A DNA stretch of 64,000 nt from [Clostridium] celerecrescens 18A (lineage in GTDB: Bacteria > Bacillota > Clostridia > Lachnospirales > Lachnospiraceae): NCBI RefSeq assembly GCF_002797975.1, contig NZ_PGET01000001.1, positions 930,001 through 994,000 on the forward strand, read 5' to 3'. Under the pieces are notes generated by a model that saw only the letters and a list, made by a program, of their open reading frames with translations, was not told the DNA's origin and ran no database searches. Every line of letters begins with the position of its first letter. Positions within the stretch are counted from its first letter, which is position 1. The position numbers were made by a program, and so were the translations under genes. Of this stretch, positions 26,648-34,911 are shown piece by piece.

Positions 26648-27298
26648 TATAAAACCATTTGTCTGGACGAAAAATTCGATTCAGATAATGAAGACTTTAT
26701 ATTATTGACAGCTCAAACCAGCTGGCAGGCAGAGGTTCTATTTTTACTTAATCAGATATATGACGAAATGCACAGCGAGAAACGCAGTCTGCTTCGTTTA
26801 TTGTCACAGGCAGTATCTCTGTGTGCCTGTATAGAAGAACATATTCAGCATATTTCCGGACATAATGATGCCGAAGAATCATGGATGATTATCCGAAAGA
26901 TGACCGGGTACATTCATCAGCATTATGACCTTAAAATGATAATGGATGATATTGCAGCAGCCGGTACCGTATGTAGAAGTAAATGATATGAACTTTTTAA
27001 TAAGTATGTGGGACAGACTCCTAACAATTATCTGTTTCAATACCGTATCCAAAAAAGCCGTGAAATGCTGCGGGAAACCAAAAGACCTATCTGCGAAATA
27101 GCATTTGCATGCGGTTTTCAAACTGCAAGCTATTTTTCCTATGTTTTTCGTAAAGAAATGGGCATCATACCCAGGACTTTCGTAAGCAATCCCAGAATTT
27201 TCCCATGCAGTAACAATAAACTTACAAAAACAGCAGGTGAGCGCAATCACTCAAATGCAGTTCACCATTATTATTTTGCAGCAGCCTCTTCGTTATAA
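26648..27298 (+). pseudogene. AraC-family regulator remnant
   Basis: The C-terminal AraC/XylS helix-turn-helix pair is recognisable (YIHQHYDLKMIMDDIAAAG, then YELFNKYVGQTPNNYLFQYR and ICEIAFACGFQTASYFSYVF). The frame is interrupted by TGA at 26984-26986, where relatives have a sense codon (probably Cys) between RSK and YELF. The N-terminal ligand domain is mostly missing, with the frame open only from 26648. Both ends abut copies of an inverted repeat. Not functional as written. Confidence 0.7.
27274..27291. repeat. Right arm of the 18-bp inverted repeat
   Basis: TTTTGCAGCAGCCTCTTC is the exact reverse complement of 26591-26608. It lies at the end of the AraC remnant and two bases from the end of the PP2C-like gene. 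Confidence 0.7.
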
Positions 27299-28138
27299 AG
27301 TGTCAAAGCGGATATAGGTGCGGTCGTCAAAGCTGTCATTTCCCTTAACCAACCCTTTGGTTCCCTTATTTTCCCGAAAGCAGAGGGGATCTTTTTGTAT
27401 GAGCTCCTTAAGAGCGGCTTCGCTTTCAGCCAGAGTCTCCTTAAGAACGGGATAGCCGTCGCTTGCAAGGACTAACCGGGAGTTGGGAGGTACGGTATGG
27501 ATGATGACACGATTTGAGTGAATGGGAAAACCGTTTAACACATCATATCCATAGTCAGAGTCCTCATTGGCGAAAAGAAGCTGGCGGCGCAGGAGAGGAA
27601 GAATGTATTCCCTCCCGGTGTCATGGCTGGAAAGTGACGCTTTTGTCCGTCCTGATAGAAGCTCTGTTTGAATATAAAGGCTTCTGACCTGGGAAAGCAG
27701 GCTGTCAATGGCTTTCACTTGCTGATGGTGGACGCCGCCAATGAGACATTGGCAGTCACCAAAGGCCCATACCTCCCTGCGGCTGATGCTATACAGTATA
27801 ATAACTGCCTGCAGGCGTTCTTCAGGTCTTTCTTCCAGGATGGAGCGTCGTGATCGGCAGGCTATGGCCAGGGAGTCGTTTAAATAGTCCATGGCGCCGG
27901 TTCCGTCAATGTTGGGAGGCATGGTGCTTAAGGCATTAAGCAGTACCTCTTTTGCGTAGCATCCGCTGGTCATGTTACCAGGACGGTCTCCCGGAGGTTC
28001 GGGCCAGGTAAGGGCTCCCTTGCTTGTAACCCCGTCGATTACTGCGATAAAGTTCTCATTTACAAACAGTCCATCTTCGCACCGGCTGCTTCCGATGTGC
28101 TTTGGGATAATGGATTGTTCTATGATATGTACGGCCAT
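27293..28138 (-). CDS. PP2C-like serine/threonine phosphatase family protein
   Basis: The 281-residue protein has a PP2C-type skeleton: ED-FV-N-FIAVIDGVTSKG (first metal Asp), then SGCYAKEVL, VWAFGDCQCLIGG (metal GD), LVLASDGYP (metal DG) and the terminal SFDDRTYIRF. The usual DGHGG is DGVTS, as in divergent members. It would dephosphorylate a protein or small target. The start MAVHIIEQSI (28138) has TTGGAGGTGCCTGCC before it. It is transcribed divergently from the sensor set at 28272 with a shared palindromic region. Role in this locus unknown. Confidence 0.7.
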   Translation of the reverse strand: MAVHIIEQSIIPKHIGSSRCEDGLFVNENFIAVIDGVTSKGALTWPEPPGDRPGNMTSGCYAKEVLLNALSTMPPNIDGTGAMDYLNDSLAIACRSRRSILEERPEERLQAVIILYSISRREVWAFGDCQCLIGGVHHQQVKAIDSLLSQVRSLYIQTELLSGRTKASLSSHDTGREYILPLLRRQLLFANEDSDYGYDVLNGFPIHSNRVIIHTVPPNSRLVLASDGYPVLKETLAESEAALKELIQKDPLCFRENKGTKGLVKGNDSFDDRTYIRFDTL

Positions 28139-28163
28139 GGCAGGCACCTCCAATTGTCTATTA

Positions 28164-28187
28164 GGTAAAGTTTACCATATATGTGGT
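28164..28187. promoter_or_regulatory. Palindromes in the divergent PP2C / sensor promoter region
   Basis: GGTAAA-G-TTTACC (28164-28176) is a perfect palindrome. It is followed by the imperfect one ACCATATATGTGGT (28174-28187). A TATAAT at 28221-28226 serves the plus-strand sensor operon. The palindrome is well placed to control both directions. Confidence 0.45.
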
Positions 28188-28271
28188 CTTCTGCCCATGG
28201 TAAAATAAGCATTTTTTTGATATAATGGATAAAACGAAACCATATGGCGGACAGGAGAGGAGGAAGCGTCT

Positions 28272-29336
28272 ATGAGACTTTTTGACAGCACCAGGAAGAG
28301 ATGGCCGGCGGTCTGCACGCTGTCTCTTATTTGCTGCATCCTGCTGTCTTCCTGCCAGCCGGAAACGGGAGAACAGCCCATGAACTCCCAGGCGGATCTG
28401 GTGGTTTACTCGGTTCAGGAAAAAGGGATATGTGAGCCTATTGTCAAGGAGTTTGAAGAACGTACAGGCCTTAATGTAAAGGTAGAAAACGGATCTTTGG
28501 AGGAGTTGTTAAGAAAATTAGAGGATGGCATCGGCCCATATGGAGATGAGGGGGAAGTATGGGATGTGGTATTTGGGGTAGGAATTGAGACCCTGGAAGA
28601 AAAAAAGGAATACTGGCAGGCTTATGAAAGCCCGGAAGTTCCAGCCATAGTCGGGGCGTTCCGGTGTGAAGATCATAAGTGGACCAGCTTTTCCGCCTGC
28701 CCCTTAGTTATCATGTACAACACCAATGTGGTGACATACCGGGAGGTGCCTGCGGGCTGGGCCAGCCTGTTGGAGCCAAGATGGAAAGGCAGGGTTGCTT
28801 TTGTAGATCCCGGTATGTCGGATATCTATTCCTCAGCACTGGCAACGGCTGTCTATACATACCGGGGAGAAGGAGATTATATGAAGCAGCTGGCAGATAA
28901 CCTGGAATACGGGAGTCTTTCCAGCTTATCGGAGGTGAATTCCGGGATTTTGGATGGCAGATATTCCCTGGGGGTCACCATAGAAGGGGCGGCCCAGGCG
29001 CTGCGCTTAAGAGGCGCAGATGTGGACTACATTTACCCGAAAGAAGGGACCACGGTGCTGCCGGATGGTACAGCCATTGTAGACGGCTGTCCCCACCCTG
29101 AGGCGGCCAGGCGTTTTTTGGATTTCACGGTCAGTAAGGATACTCAGAGGATTCTTGTTTCGGATTTAAACCGGCGCTCCGTGCGGATGGATGTACCTCC
29201 TCTTCCAGGACTTTTCCCTGTTAGCAGGCTTTCTATCATAGATATGGATTTAAAAGGTTTGTCCGGGGAAAAAAAAGAAATCCTGAAGCAATGGAATAAG
29301 GTTCTGAATGTTTACAAAAGGAGGACTGGAGGATGA
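28272..29336 (+). CDS. Extracellular binding lipoprotein of a three-component sensor (HptA-like)
   Basis: The 354-residue lipoprotein has lipobox LSSC near residue 28 and a binding fold related to AfuA/FbpA (ADLVVYSVQEKGICEPIV, PAGWASLLEPRWKGRVAFVD, YPKEGTTVLPDGTAIVDGC). It resembles the importer binding protein at 21101 but lies in a different operon: its stop overlaps the histidine kinase start by 4 bases. In Staphylococcus the same gene order is HptA-HptS-HptR, where HptA presents phosphate/hexose-phosphate information to the kinase. The same role is inferred here. Confidence 0.82.
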   Translation: MRLFDSTRKRWPAVCTLSLICCILLSSCQPETGEQPMNSQADLVVYSVQEKGICEPIVKEFEERTGLNVKVENGSLEELLRKLEDGIGPYGDEGEVWDVVFGVGIETLEEKKEYWQAYESPEVPAIVGAFRCEDHKWTSFSACPLVIMYNTNVVTYREVPAGWASLLEPRWKGRVAFVDPGMSDIYSSALATAVYTYRGEGDYMKQLADNLEYGSLSSLSEVNSGILDGRYSLGVTIEGAAQALRLRGADVDYIYPKEGTTVLPDGTAIVDGCPHPEAARRFLDFTVSKDTQRILVSDLNRRSVRMDVPPLPGLFPVSRLSIIDMDLKGLSGEKKEILKQWNKVLNVYKRRTGG

Positions 29337-31051
29337 AGTGGTACGCTCAGTTTTCTTTTAAGACACGGATATTTTTGGGGTGTCTGTTGGTAGCTCTGGT
29401 GCCTCTTACCTTTTCAAGCGTGGTAGTTACCAGGCTTTTTACAGCTTCCATTAACCGGCAGTTGGCGGTGGAGGGAAACCGGCAGCTGGAGGAGGTAAGC
29501 GCAAAACTGACCCAGCTATTTGAAAACTGTGAGAAGGCCTGTGAGACTTTTACAGCGGACGGTACAGCAGCCAGGGTGATGATCGATAAGGATGCCATTG
29601 AGATGCAAAAGGATTTATATCTGTCCTTATATCAGGCGGTTCAGGAGATATACAGCAGCGCTCAGTTCAGCATTTATGATTCCGGCGGAAAGCTTCGTTT
29701 TACAACGGATACTGCATCAAAAAACAGTTCTCTCCCCATCCGCTGGGGGTTATTAAAGAAGGCCCAGGAGGTGAGAGGGATCACCTATTACAGGACGGAT
29801 CCCTATCTTCCGGGAACGGATAAAAATATCCTGATGCAGGGAGCCTATTCCCTGGAAAATTCCCATGGAGCAAGAACCGGATATGTGGTCCTGGATTTTT
29901 CCCGTGAAAACTTTGACAATCTGTTAAATGGCTTCTATTCTTCCGGAGATACATTTTTGGTGCTGGATTCCCATCAGAGGCCCATGTACTGTTCCAGCCC
30001 GGAGTATGGGGAAAAGGAGATCAATGACATCATCTTTCATGGAGTATCAGGACATGAGGGAGATAAGGGAAGAGGAGTGTATACCAGGTATTTATGGACC
30101 AGGGAACCTTCCCAGGGAATCTATGTCATCTTAAGACGTTCCGCACCAATCAGTGCAGAGGCCATCCGCACCATGGGAACGGTAAGCATACTTTTATCGG
30201 CTCTGGGCCTGGTTCTCTGCCTGATGATTTCCGGTGCTCTGTCAAGAGGCATTGCCCAGCCGGTAAGCCAGCTGGATAAGGCTATGGCAAAGGTGAAAAA
30301 AGGGGATTTATCCATCCGCATTCATACAAGCCGGCAGGATGAGCTGGGAAGGCTGACGGAAAGCTTTAACCAGATGACAGGCGACTTACAGAAATACTTA
30401 GAGGACACGGTTCAAAAGCAGAAGGATTTAAATAAGACCACCATTAAATTGTATCAAACCCAGCTAAACCCTCATTTTCTTTATAATACCCTGGATACGA
30501 TTAAGTGGAATGCCAGGATCAACCAGATCCCGGAAATAGCCATATTGGCAGAGAATCTGGCGGTGATCCTGCGAAGAAGTATTTCCAGCCGCCCTTTCAT
30601 CACCTTGAGGGAGGAATTAGAAACCATTGAAAGCTACATTCAGATCCAAAAAATCCGTTTTACAGGACGTTTTCTCTATGAAACCGAGATACCGGACCAA
30701 TTGGAGGACTGCATGGTGCCCAGGATGTTTTTACAGCCCTTGGTGGAGAATGCCATCATTCATGGGCTTGATGGGTGCGAGAACGGATACATCTGTATTT
30801 TTGCTGATCAGAAAGATGGAGTATTAAGCATATCCATTACGGATGACGGGTGCGGGATGGATAAGGAAATGGTGGACTGGATCAACAGTGACAATCCCAT
30901 CAAAAGAGATGGACACTTAGGGCTTTTTAATGTGATCCGTATACTGAAAATTTATTACGGACAGGAATATGGGATCAGGGCGGAAGTGACAAAGGAGGGA
31001 ACCACCATTGCGTTAAGGCTGCCGGTCCAGAGGGAGGTGACGGATGTATAA
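29333..31051 (+). CDS. Sensor histidine kinase (YesM/LytS class, HptS-like)
   Basis: The 572-residue kinase has TM1 near residues 11-33, an extracytoplasmic sensor of about 245 residues, TM2 about 280-300, HAMP (LDKAMAKVKKGDLSIRIH), His_kinase domain with LNPHFLYNTLDTIKWNARI (His near 380) and HATPase with MFLQPLVENAIIHG and DDGCGM. This class pairs with AraC-type response regulators and often with binding proteins for sugars. It is coupled by overlap to the genes on both sides. Confidence 0.92.
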   Translation: MKWYAQFSFKTRIFLGCLLVALVPLTFSSVVVTRLFTASINRQLAVEGNRQLEEVSAKLTQLFENCEKACETFTADGTAARVMIDKDAIEMQKDLYLSLYQAVQEIYSSAQFSIYDSGGKLRFTTDTASKNSSLPIRWGLLKKAQEVRGITYYRTDPYLPGTDKNILMQGAYSLENSHGARTGYVVLDFSRENFDNLLNGFYSSGDTFLVLDSHQRPMYCSSPEYGEKEINDIIFHGVSGHEGDKGRGVYTRYLWTREPSQGIYVILRRSAPISAEAIRTMGTVSILLSALGLVLCLMISGALSRGIAQPVSQLDKAMAKVKKGDLSIRIHTSRQDELGRLTESFNQMTGDLQKYLEDTVQKQKDLNKTTIKLYQTQLNPHFLYNTLDTIKWNARINQIPEIAILAENLAVILRRSISSRPFITLREELETIESYIQIQKIRFTGRFLYETEIPDQLEDCMVPRMFLQPLVENAIIHGLDGCENGYICIFADQKDGVLSISITDDGCGMDKEMVDWINSDNPIKRDGHLGLFNVIRILKIYYGQEYGIRAEVTKEGTTIALRLPVQREVTDV

Positions 31052-31808
31052 AGTCATAGTTGTGGAAGATGAGACGATGGTCCGCCGGGGAATCATTTTG
31101 ACCATTAACTGGGCGGCTCTGGACTGTGTGATAGCGGGCGAGGCCGCTAATGGGGAGGAAGGGGCCAGTCTGGCAAAACGGCTTTCCCCGGATATTATCG
31201 TGACAGATGTGAAGATGCCCCGTATGGACGGGGTGGAGATGATCACCAAACTTCGGGAAGAAGGGTGCAGAGCGAAGTTCATTATTCTGACTGCTTACGG
31301 GGATTTTAAGTACGCCCAAAGCGCGTTGCGGTTAGAGGTCAGTGATTATCTCTTAAAGCCCTTAAAGGATGGAGATTTAGAACAGGCCATCCTGCATATC
31401 CGGAGCCAAATCGAGCAGGGGAAAGAAAAAGAGGCAGGAGAGGTTTCGGCACCGGTGCTTCTTTTTAATGCGGACAAGAAATCCAAGAACAAATATGTGG
31501 CTGAGGCCATCCGGTACATCCGGATGCATTATCAGGAGAACATCACCATTAGTACGGTGGCGGAATATCTGGAAATCAGCGAAGGATATTTGAGCCGGGT
31601 GTTAAAAAAGGAAACGGATTATACCTTTACCAGCTATCTAACGTTTTACCGGATGCAGGTAGCCATGTCCCTGCTAAAGGATTGCCGGGTCAAGGTTTAT
31701 GAGGTGGCGGACCAGGTGGGTTATTCGGACACCGCTTATTTCAGTGCACAGTTTAAGAAGCTTTTGGGAGTATCCCCTTCGGAATATCAGGAAAGATGCG
31801 GCAAATGA
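31044..31808 (+). CDS. AraC-type response regulator (HptR-like)
   Basis: The 254-residue regulator has a receiver domain with acidic pair VVEDE, phospho-acceptor in IIVTDVKMPRMDG and Lys in YLLKPLKDG. A linker follows, then a C-terminal AraC helix-turn-helix pair (ISTVAEYLEISEGYLSRVL and VYEVADQVGYSDTAYFSAQF). It overlaps the kinase gene by 8 bases. The likely target is the importer promoter at about 21030 and perhaps its own operon. Confidence 0.93.
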   Translation: MYKVIVVEDETMVRRGIILTINWAALDCVIAGEAANGEEGASLAKRLSPDIIVTDVKMPRMDGVEMITKLREEGCRAKFIILTAYGDFKYAQSALRLEVSDYLLKPLKDGDLEQAILHIRSQIEQGKEKEAGEVSAPVLLFNADKKSKNKYVAEAIRYIRMHYQENITISTVAEYLEISEGYLSRVLKKETDYTFTSYLTFYRMQVAMSLLKDCRVKVYEVADQVGYSDTAYFSAQFKKLLGVSPSEYQERCGK

Positions 31809-31837
31809 GAAGGGCTTTGTTTGCCGGTTTAATTCTA

Positions 31838-31866
31838 TTGTAAATGAATGGTAAATATGGTATAAT
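31838..31866 (+). promoter_or_regulatory. Promoter of the desulfoferrodoxin gene
   Basis: TTGTAA (31838-31843), 17 bases, TATAAT (31861-31866). Confidence 0.65.
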
Positions 31867-31913
31867 GAGAATATAATTCAATAAAGATTCAAAAGACGAA
31901 GGAGGTTATTGCT

Positions 31914-32288
31914 ATGAAGTTTTTAAAGTGTAACCGTTGCGGTAATATTGTAGCGGTTGTAGAAGAAAAGGGCGGTACCATTACGTGCTGTGGAGAGAAT
32001 ATGCACGAATTGGTAGCCAATACAACAGATGCTGCAACTGAGAAGCACGTTCCGGTAATTGAGATTGACGGTCAGCATGTAAAAGTTACAGTTGGTTCCG
32101 TTGAACATCCAATGCTTCCTGAACATTTCATCGGTTGGATCGCATTAGAGACCAAGCAGGGCAATCAGAGAAAGATATTGAATCCAGGTGACAAACCAGT
32201 GGCTGAATTCATGCTTTGCGACGGAGATGAAGTAGTTGCCGCATACGAATACTGTAATCTTCACGGATTATGGAAAGCAGATAAATAA
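31914..32288 (+). CDS. dfx: Desulfoferrodoxin (superoxide reductase)
   Basis: The 124-residue protein has an N-terminal desulforedoxin domain binding Fe(Cys)4 (CNRC near residue 6 and TCCGEN near 29). The catalytic superoxide reductase domain has its ligands in EKHVPVIE, SVEHPMLPEHFIGW and EYCNLHGLW. It reduces superoxide to peroxide without making oxygen, a typical defence of strict anaerobes. Both iron centres look complete. Single gene with its own promoter and terminator. Ribosome binding site GAAGGAGGTTATTGCT. Confidence 0.97.
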   Translation: MKFLKCNRCGNIVAVVEEKGGTITCCGENMHELVANTTDAATEKHVPVIEIDGQHVKVTVGSVEHPMLPEHFIGWIALETKQGNQRKILNPGDKPVAEFMLCDGDEVVAAYEYCNLHGLWKADK

Positions 32289-32296
32289 TAAAGTTG

Positions 32297-32334
32297 AAAA
32301 GCTCATGGACCTGATGGTCTGTGAGCTTTTTTTT
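32297..32334 (+). terminator. Terminator of the desulfoferrodoxin gene
   Basis: AAAAGCTCATGGACC pairs with GGTCTGTGAGCTTTT (one mismatch) and is followed by a T-run of eight. Confidence 0.85.
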
Positions 32335-32347
32335 GCGATACCAATGA

Positions 32348-32376
32348 TTGACATCTGCCCCGATTTGCTCTAGTAT
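32348..32376 (+). promoter_or_regulatory. Promoter of the DUF4317 gene
   Basis: TTGACA (32348-32353), 17 bases, TAGTAT (32371-32376). Confidence 0.65.
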
Positions 32377-32416
32377 TAATTCTGAAGTTTTACATTAGGA
32401 TAGGAGAAGCCGTAGA

Positions 32417-33574
32417 ATGAATAAGAAAGAAGCTAACGAAATAAAGAAACTTTTTACTCCTGCTAACTGTGCCATCAGCCGTATCTGTGGCTGTTATGTG
32501 GATGCGGAAAAAAACAAAAGAACGGAAATTAAGGAGGCATTTTTATCCCTCCCAGAGGAAGAAGCGTTTAAATATTTTGCCATCTTTAGAAGCGGCCTGT
32601 CAGGGACGATCGGCAAGAACATGGTCAATATGGAATTTCCCTTACATACGGAAGCTGAAGGCGGAACCCAGAACTTTCTGTTAAAGCTTCGGGACAGCCA
32701 GTTAAAGGATGATGCCCTGATCGAGGAATTTTATGATAAGGTGATCGCAAGCTACGACTACGGCGAGAATTTTTACATCATCCTCATTCATTGCGCCTAC
32801 GATATTCCCGCAAGGTCCTCTGATGGACTTGAAATGGATGATGCCTCTGATTTTGTTTATGAATTCATCCAGTGCTCCGTCTGCCCGGTTAAACTGTCAA
32901 AGGCCGGCCTTTGTTACAATTCTGAGTCTAACGTAATCGAAAACCGCAGCAGGGACTGGATCGTGGAGGCTCCTGATACCGGCTTTTTATTTCCGGCCTT
33001 TAACGACCGGAATACGGATATTCACAGCCTTTTATACTATACCAAAAACCCGGAGCAGATGCCGGAACGCTTAATTGATGAGCTGCTTGGCTGTGTGATC
33101 CCTATGTCAGCCAAGAGCCAGAAAGAAACATTCCAGGCTCTCGTGGAGGAAACGCTGGGAGATAACTGCGATTTTGAAACGATTAAGAATCTTCACGAAA
33201 ATTTAAATGAGATTCTTGAAGAAACAAAGGATGAACCGGCTCCCTTTACCCTGGACAAGTATCAGATGAAAAGGCTGTTGGAGAACAACGGAGCCAGCCA
33301 GGAGAAGCTTGAGGAGTTTGAGCAGCGTTATAGCGAAAACGAAGAAATGTCTGTGCCTCCCTTTATCGCTTCCAATGTGGTTAATACCAGAAGCTTTGAG
33401 ATCAAGACAACAGATGTGAGTATAAAGGTAGCGCCTGATAAAACCCATCTGGTAGAAAACCGGATGATCGACGGCCGGCCATGCATTGTCATAGGCATCA
33501 GTGAGCATGTGGAAATCAACGGAATCACAGTAAGGCCCATAGCAGCAGATAGAACAATGGAGCCGGAAGAGTAA
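32417..33574 (+). CDS. DUF4317 family protein
   Basis: The 385-residue protein starts MNKKEANEIKKLFTPANCAI and contains CGCYVDAEKNKR, the opening of DUF4317, a family common in Lachnospiraceae and Ruminococcaceae with no known function. It appears cytoplasmic, acidic and without membrane segments. It has its own promoter and a GATAGGAGAAGCCGTAGA ribosome binding region. Useful mainly as a taxonomic hint. Confidence 0.88.
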   Translation: MNKKEANEIKKLFTPANCAISRICGCYVDAEKNKRTEIKEAFLSLPEEEAFKYFAIFRSGLSGTIGKNMVNMEFPLHTEAEGGTQNFLLKLRDSQLKDDALIEEFYDKVIASYDYGENFYIILIHCAYDIPARSSDGLEMDDASDFVYEFIQCSVCPVKLSKAGLCYNSESNVIENRSRDWIVEAPDTGFLFPAFNDRNTDIHSLLYYTKNPEQMPERLIDELLGCVIPMSAKSQKETFQALVEETLGDNCDFETIKNLHENLNEILEETKDEPAPFTLDKYQMKRLLENNGASQEKLEEFEQRYSENEEMSVPPFIASNVVNTRSFEIKTTDVSIKVAPDKTHLVENRMIDGRPCIVIGISEHVEINGITVRPIAADRTMEPEE

Positions 33575-33577
33575 TAC

Positions 33578-34738
33578 TCACCGGCTCCTTAATGGATGTA
33601 CCAAGCCTTTAAAAAGGGTTTGGGCACAAAGAACAACGGTCTGGTCAAAGAGAAATGCCGCTGCGGCTGACAGAATTAGAACAAGAAGAAAGGAAAGCAG
33701 GGTGCTGCCTGCCATTCCGAAATTAAGTCCGGCGATATGGAGCCGTTCCCTTACAAAATAGAGCACGGCCCAGTGTACCAACAGGATGGAATAACTATGC
33801 CGGATTAAGAAGTTCATTACGATCCCAGGCTTTGGAAGCCGGTCTTCCAGGGCGCGGAGCATAAGAATGACCGAGGCTGCCAAGAGGATCATGGCAGGGG
33901 CGCCTTCTGCCAAAAGGATGGCCTTGTAATCAGGCCGCAGGGCAGTACAGAGGACGGTAAATAAGCAGGCTGCGAAACCTAGTCCCCACCAGGCTTTCCT
34001 GTATTTCATGGAAATTGGTTGTGCAAAGTAATAGCCAAGTAAAAATACCCCTTCCCATGGGCTGATCATAAGCTCAAAGTTTAAGGGAAGGCCTATGGCA
34101 GGCAGATAAACTGCCAGACAGCGGAAGAGAAGGATTAAAACCGCCAGTCCGTGAAGCATGGAGTCGTTTAGATGCTTTAATAGGATACTGAAAAAAGGAG
34201 CCAGGATATACAGAGACAAAATGACATAGATCACCCATAAATGGGGGGCCCACCCAATAGGGCCTGCCGCCATATCCTTTAAGGCTCTGAAAATGCCGCT
34301 TAGGAAGCCGGAATTGAAATACTGGCAGGAGAGCAGGATATAAATGCAGTAGTAACAAAAAAAGGGAAGGGCCACCTGGAAGAATCTTTTATAGTAAAAA
34401 GAAGCCAGGCTGTCTCTTTGTTCCCTAAGGATCAAAGCGCCGCTGTTCATGATAAACAGGGTGTTGCAAACCAGAAGAATGGAAGAAAGAGACTGCACCG
34501 CCACCCATTCTTTGGTCCCGGAAGTAAGTCCGGCTGTGGAAAAATCCACACAGTGGACTAAAATGACGAAAAGAGCAGCAATCAGACGGATATAATCCAG
34601 ATAAAGAATCCTGCTTTTTCCGGCATCATTTCCTAAAAACAGATGTTTTATGTAATCTGTGTCCTGGATCTGCCGCCTGATATGAATGCAGCAGGAAATT
34701 GCTATAAAAGCCAGTATTGTCATCTGTAATTTTCCCAT
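33578..34738 (-). CDS. Acyltransferase-3 family membrane protein
   Basis: The 386-residue protein has about ten transmembrane helices. The acyltransferase-3 signature is at the start of the core: LYLDYIRLIAALFVILVHC, with the conserved His. Such enzymes O-acylate cell-surface sugars, peptidoglycan or antibiotics. An extra N-terminal helix precedes the core. It converges on DUF4317 and is divergent from the FokI-like gene. The acceptor is unknown. Confidence 0.85.
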   Translation of the reverse strand: MGKLQMTILAFIAISCCIHIRRQIQDTDYIKHLFLGNDAGKSRILYLDYIRLIAALFVILVHCVDFSTAGLTSGTKEWVAVQSLSSILLVCNTLFIMNSGALILREQRDSLASFYYKRFFQVALPFFCYYCIYILLSCQYFNSGFLSGIFRALKDMAAGPIGWAPHLWVIYVILSLYILAPFFSILLKHLNDSMLHGLAVLILLFRCLAVYLPAIGLPLNFELMISPWEGVFLLGYYFAQPISMKYRKAWWGLGFAACLFTVLCTALRPDYKAILLAEGAPAMILLAASVILMLRALEDRLPKPGIVMNFLIRHSYSILLVHWAVLYFVRERLHIAGLNFGMAGSTLLSFLLVLILSAAAAFLFDQTVVLCAQTLFKGLVHPLRSR

Positions 34739-34911
34739 AAGTTCTGTTCCTTTCCGGTCCGGTTATTCTCGCGAAGGCTTGAGTTTCCACCATTATATCA
34801 CAGGAAACCGGTCATCACAAACCAAACGCTTCGGGTGTTCCATGGAAAATTACGTGGTCAATCCAGGGAGGCTATGATATACTTAAGAAAAATGAAACGT
34901 ACAGAGAGGAA

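Noticed and set aside
26984..26986. In-frame TGA in the AraC remnant as a possible selenocysteine codon
   Set aside because: AraC proteins have no selenocysteine role, the gene is also N-terminally truncated, and decay explains it better.
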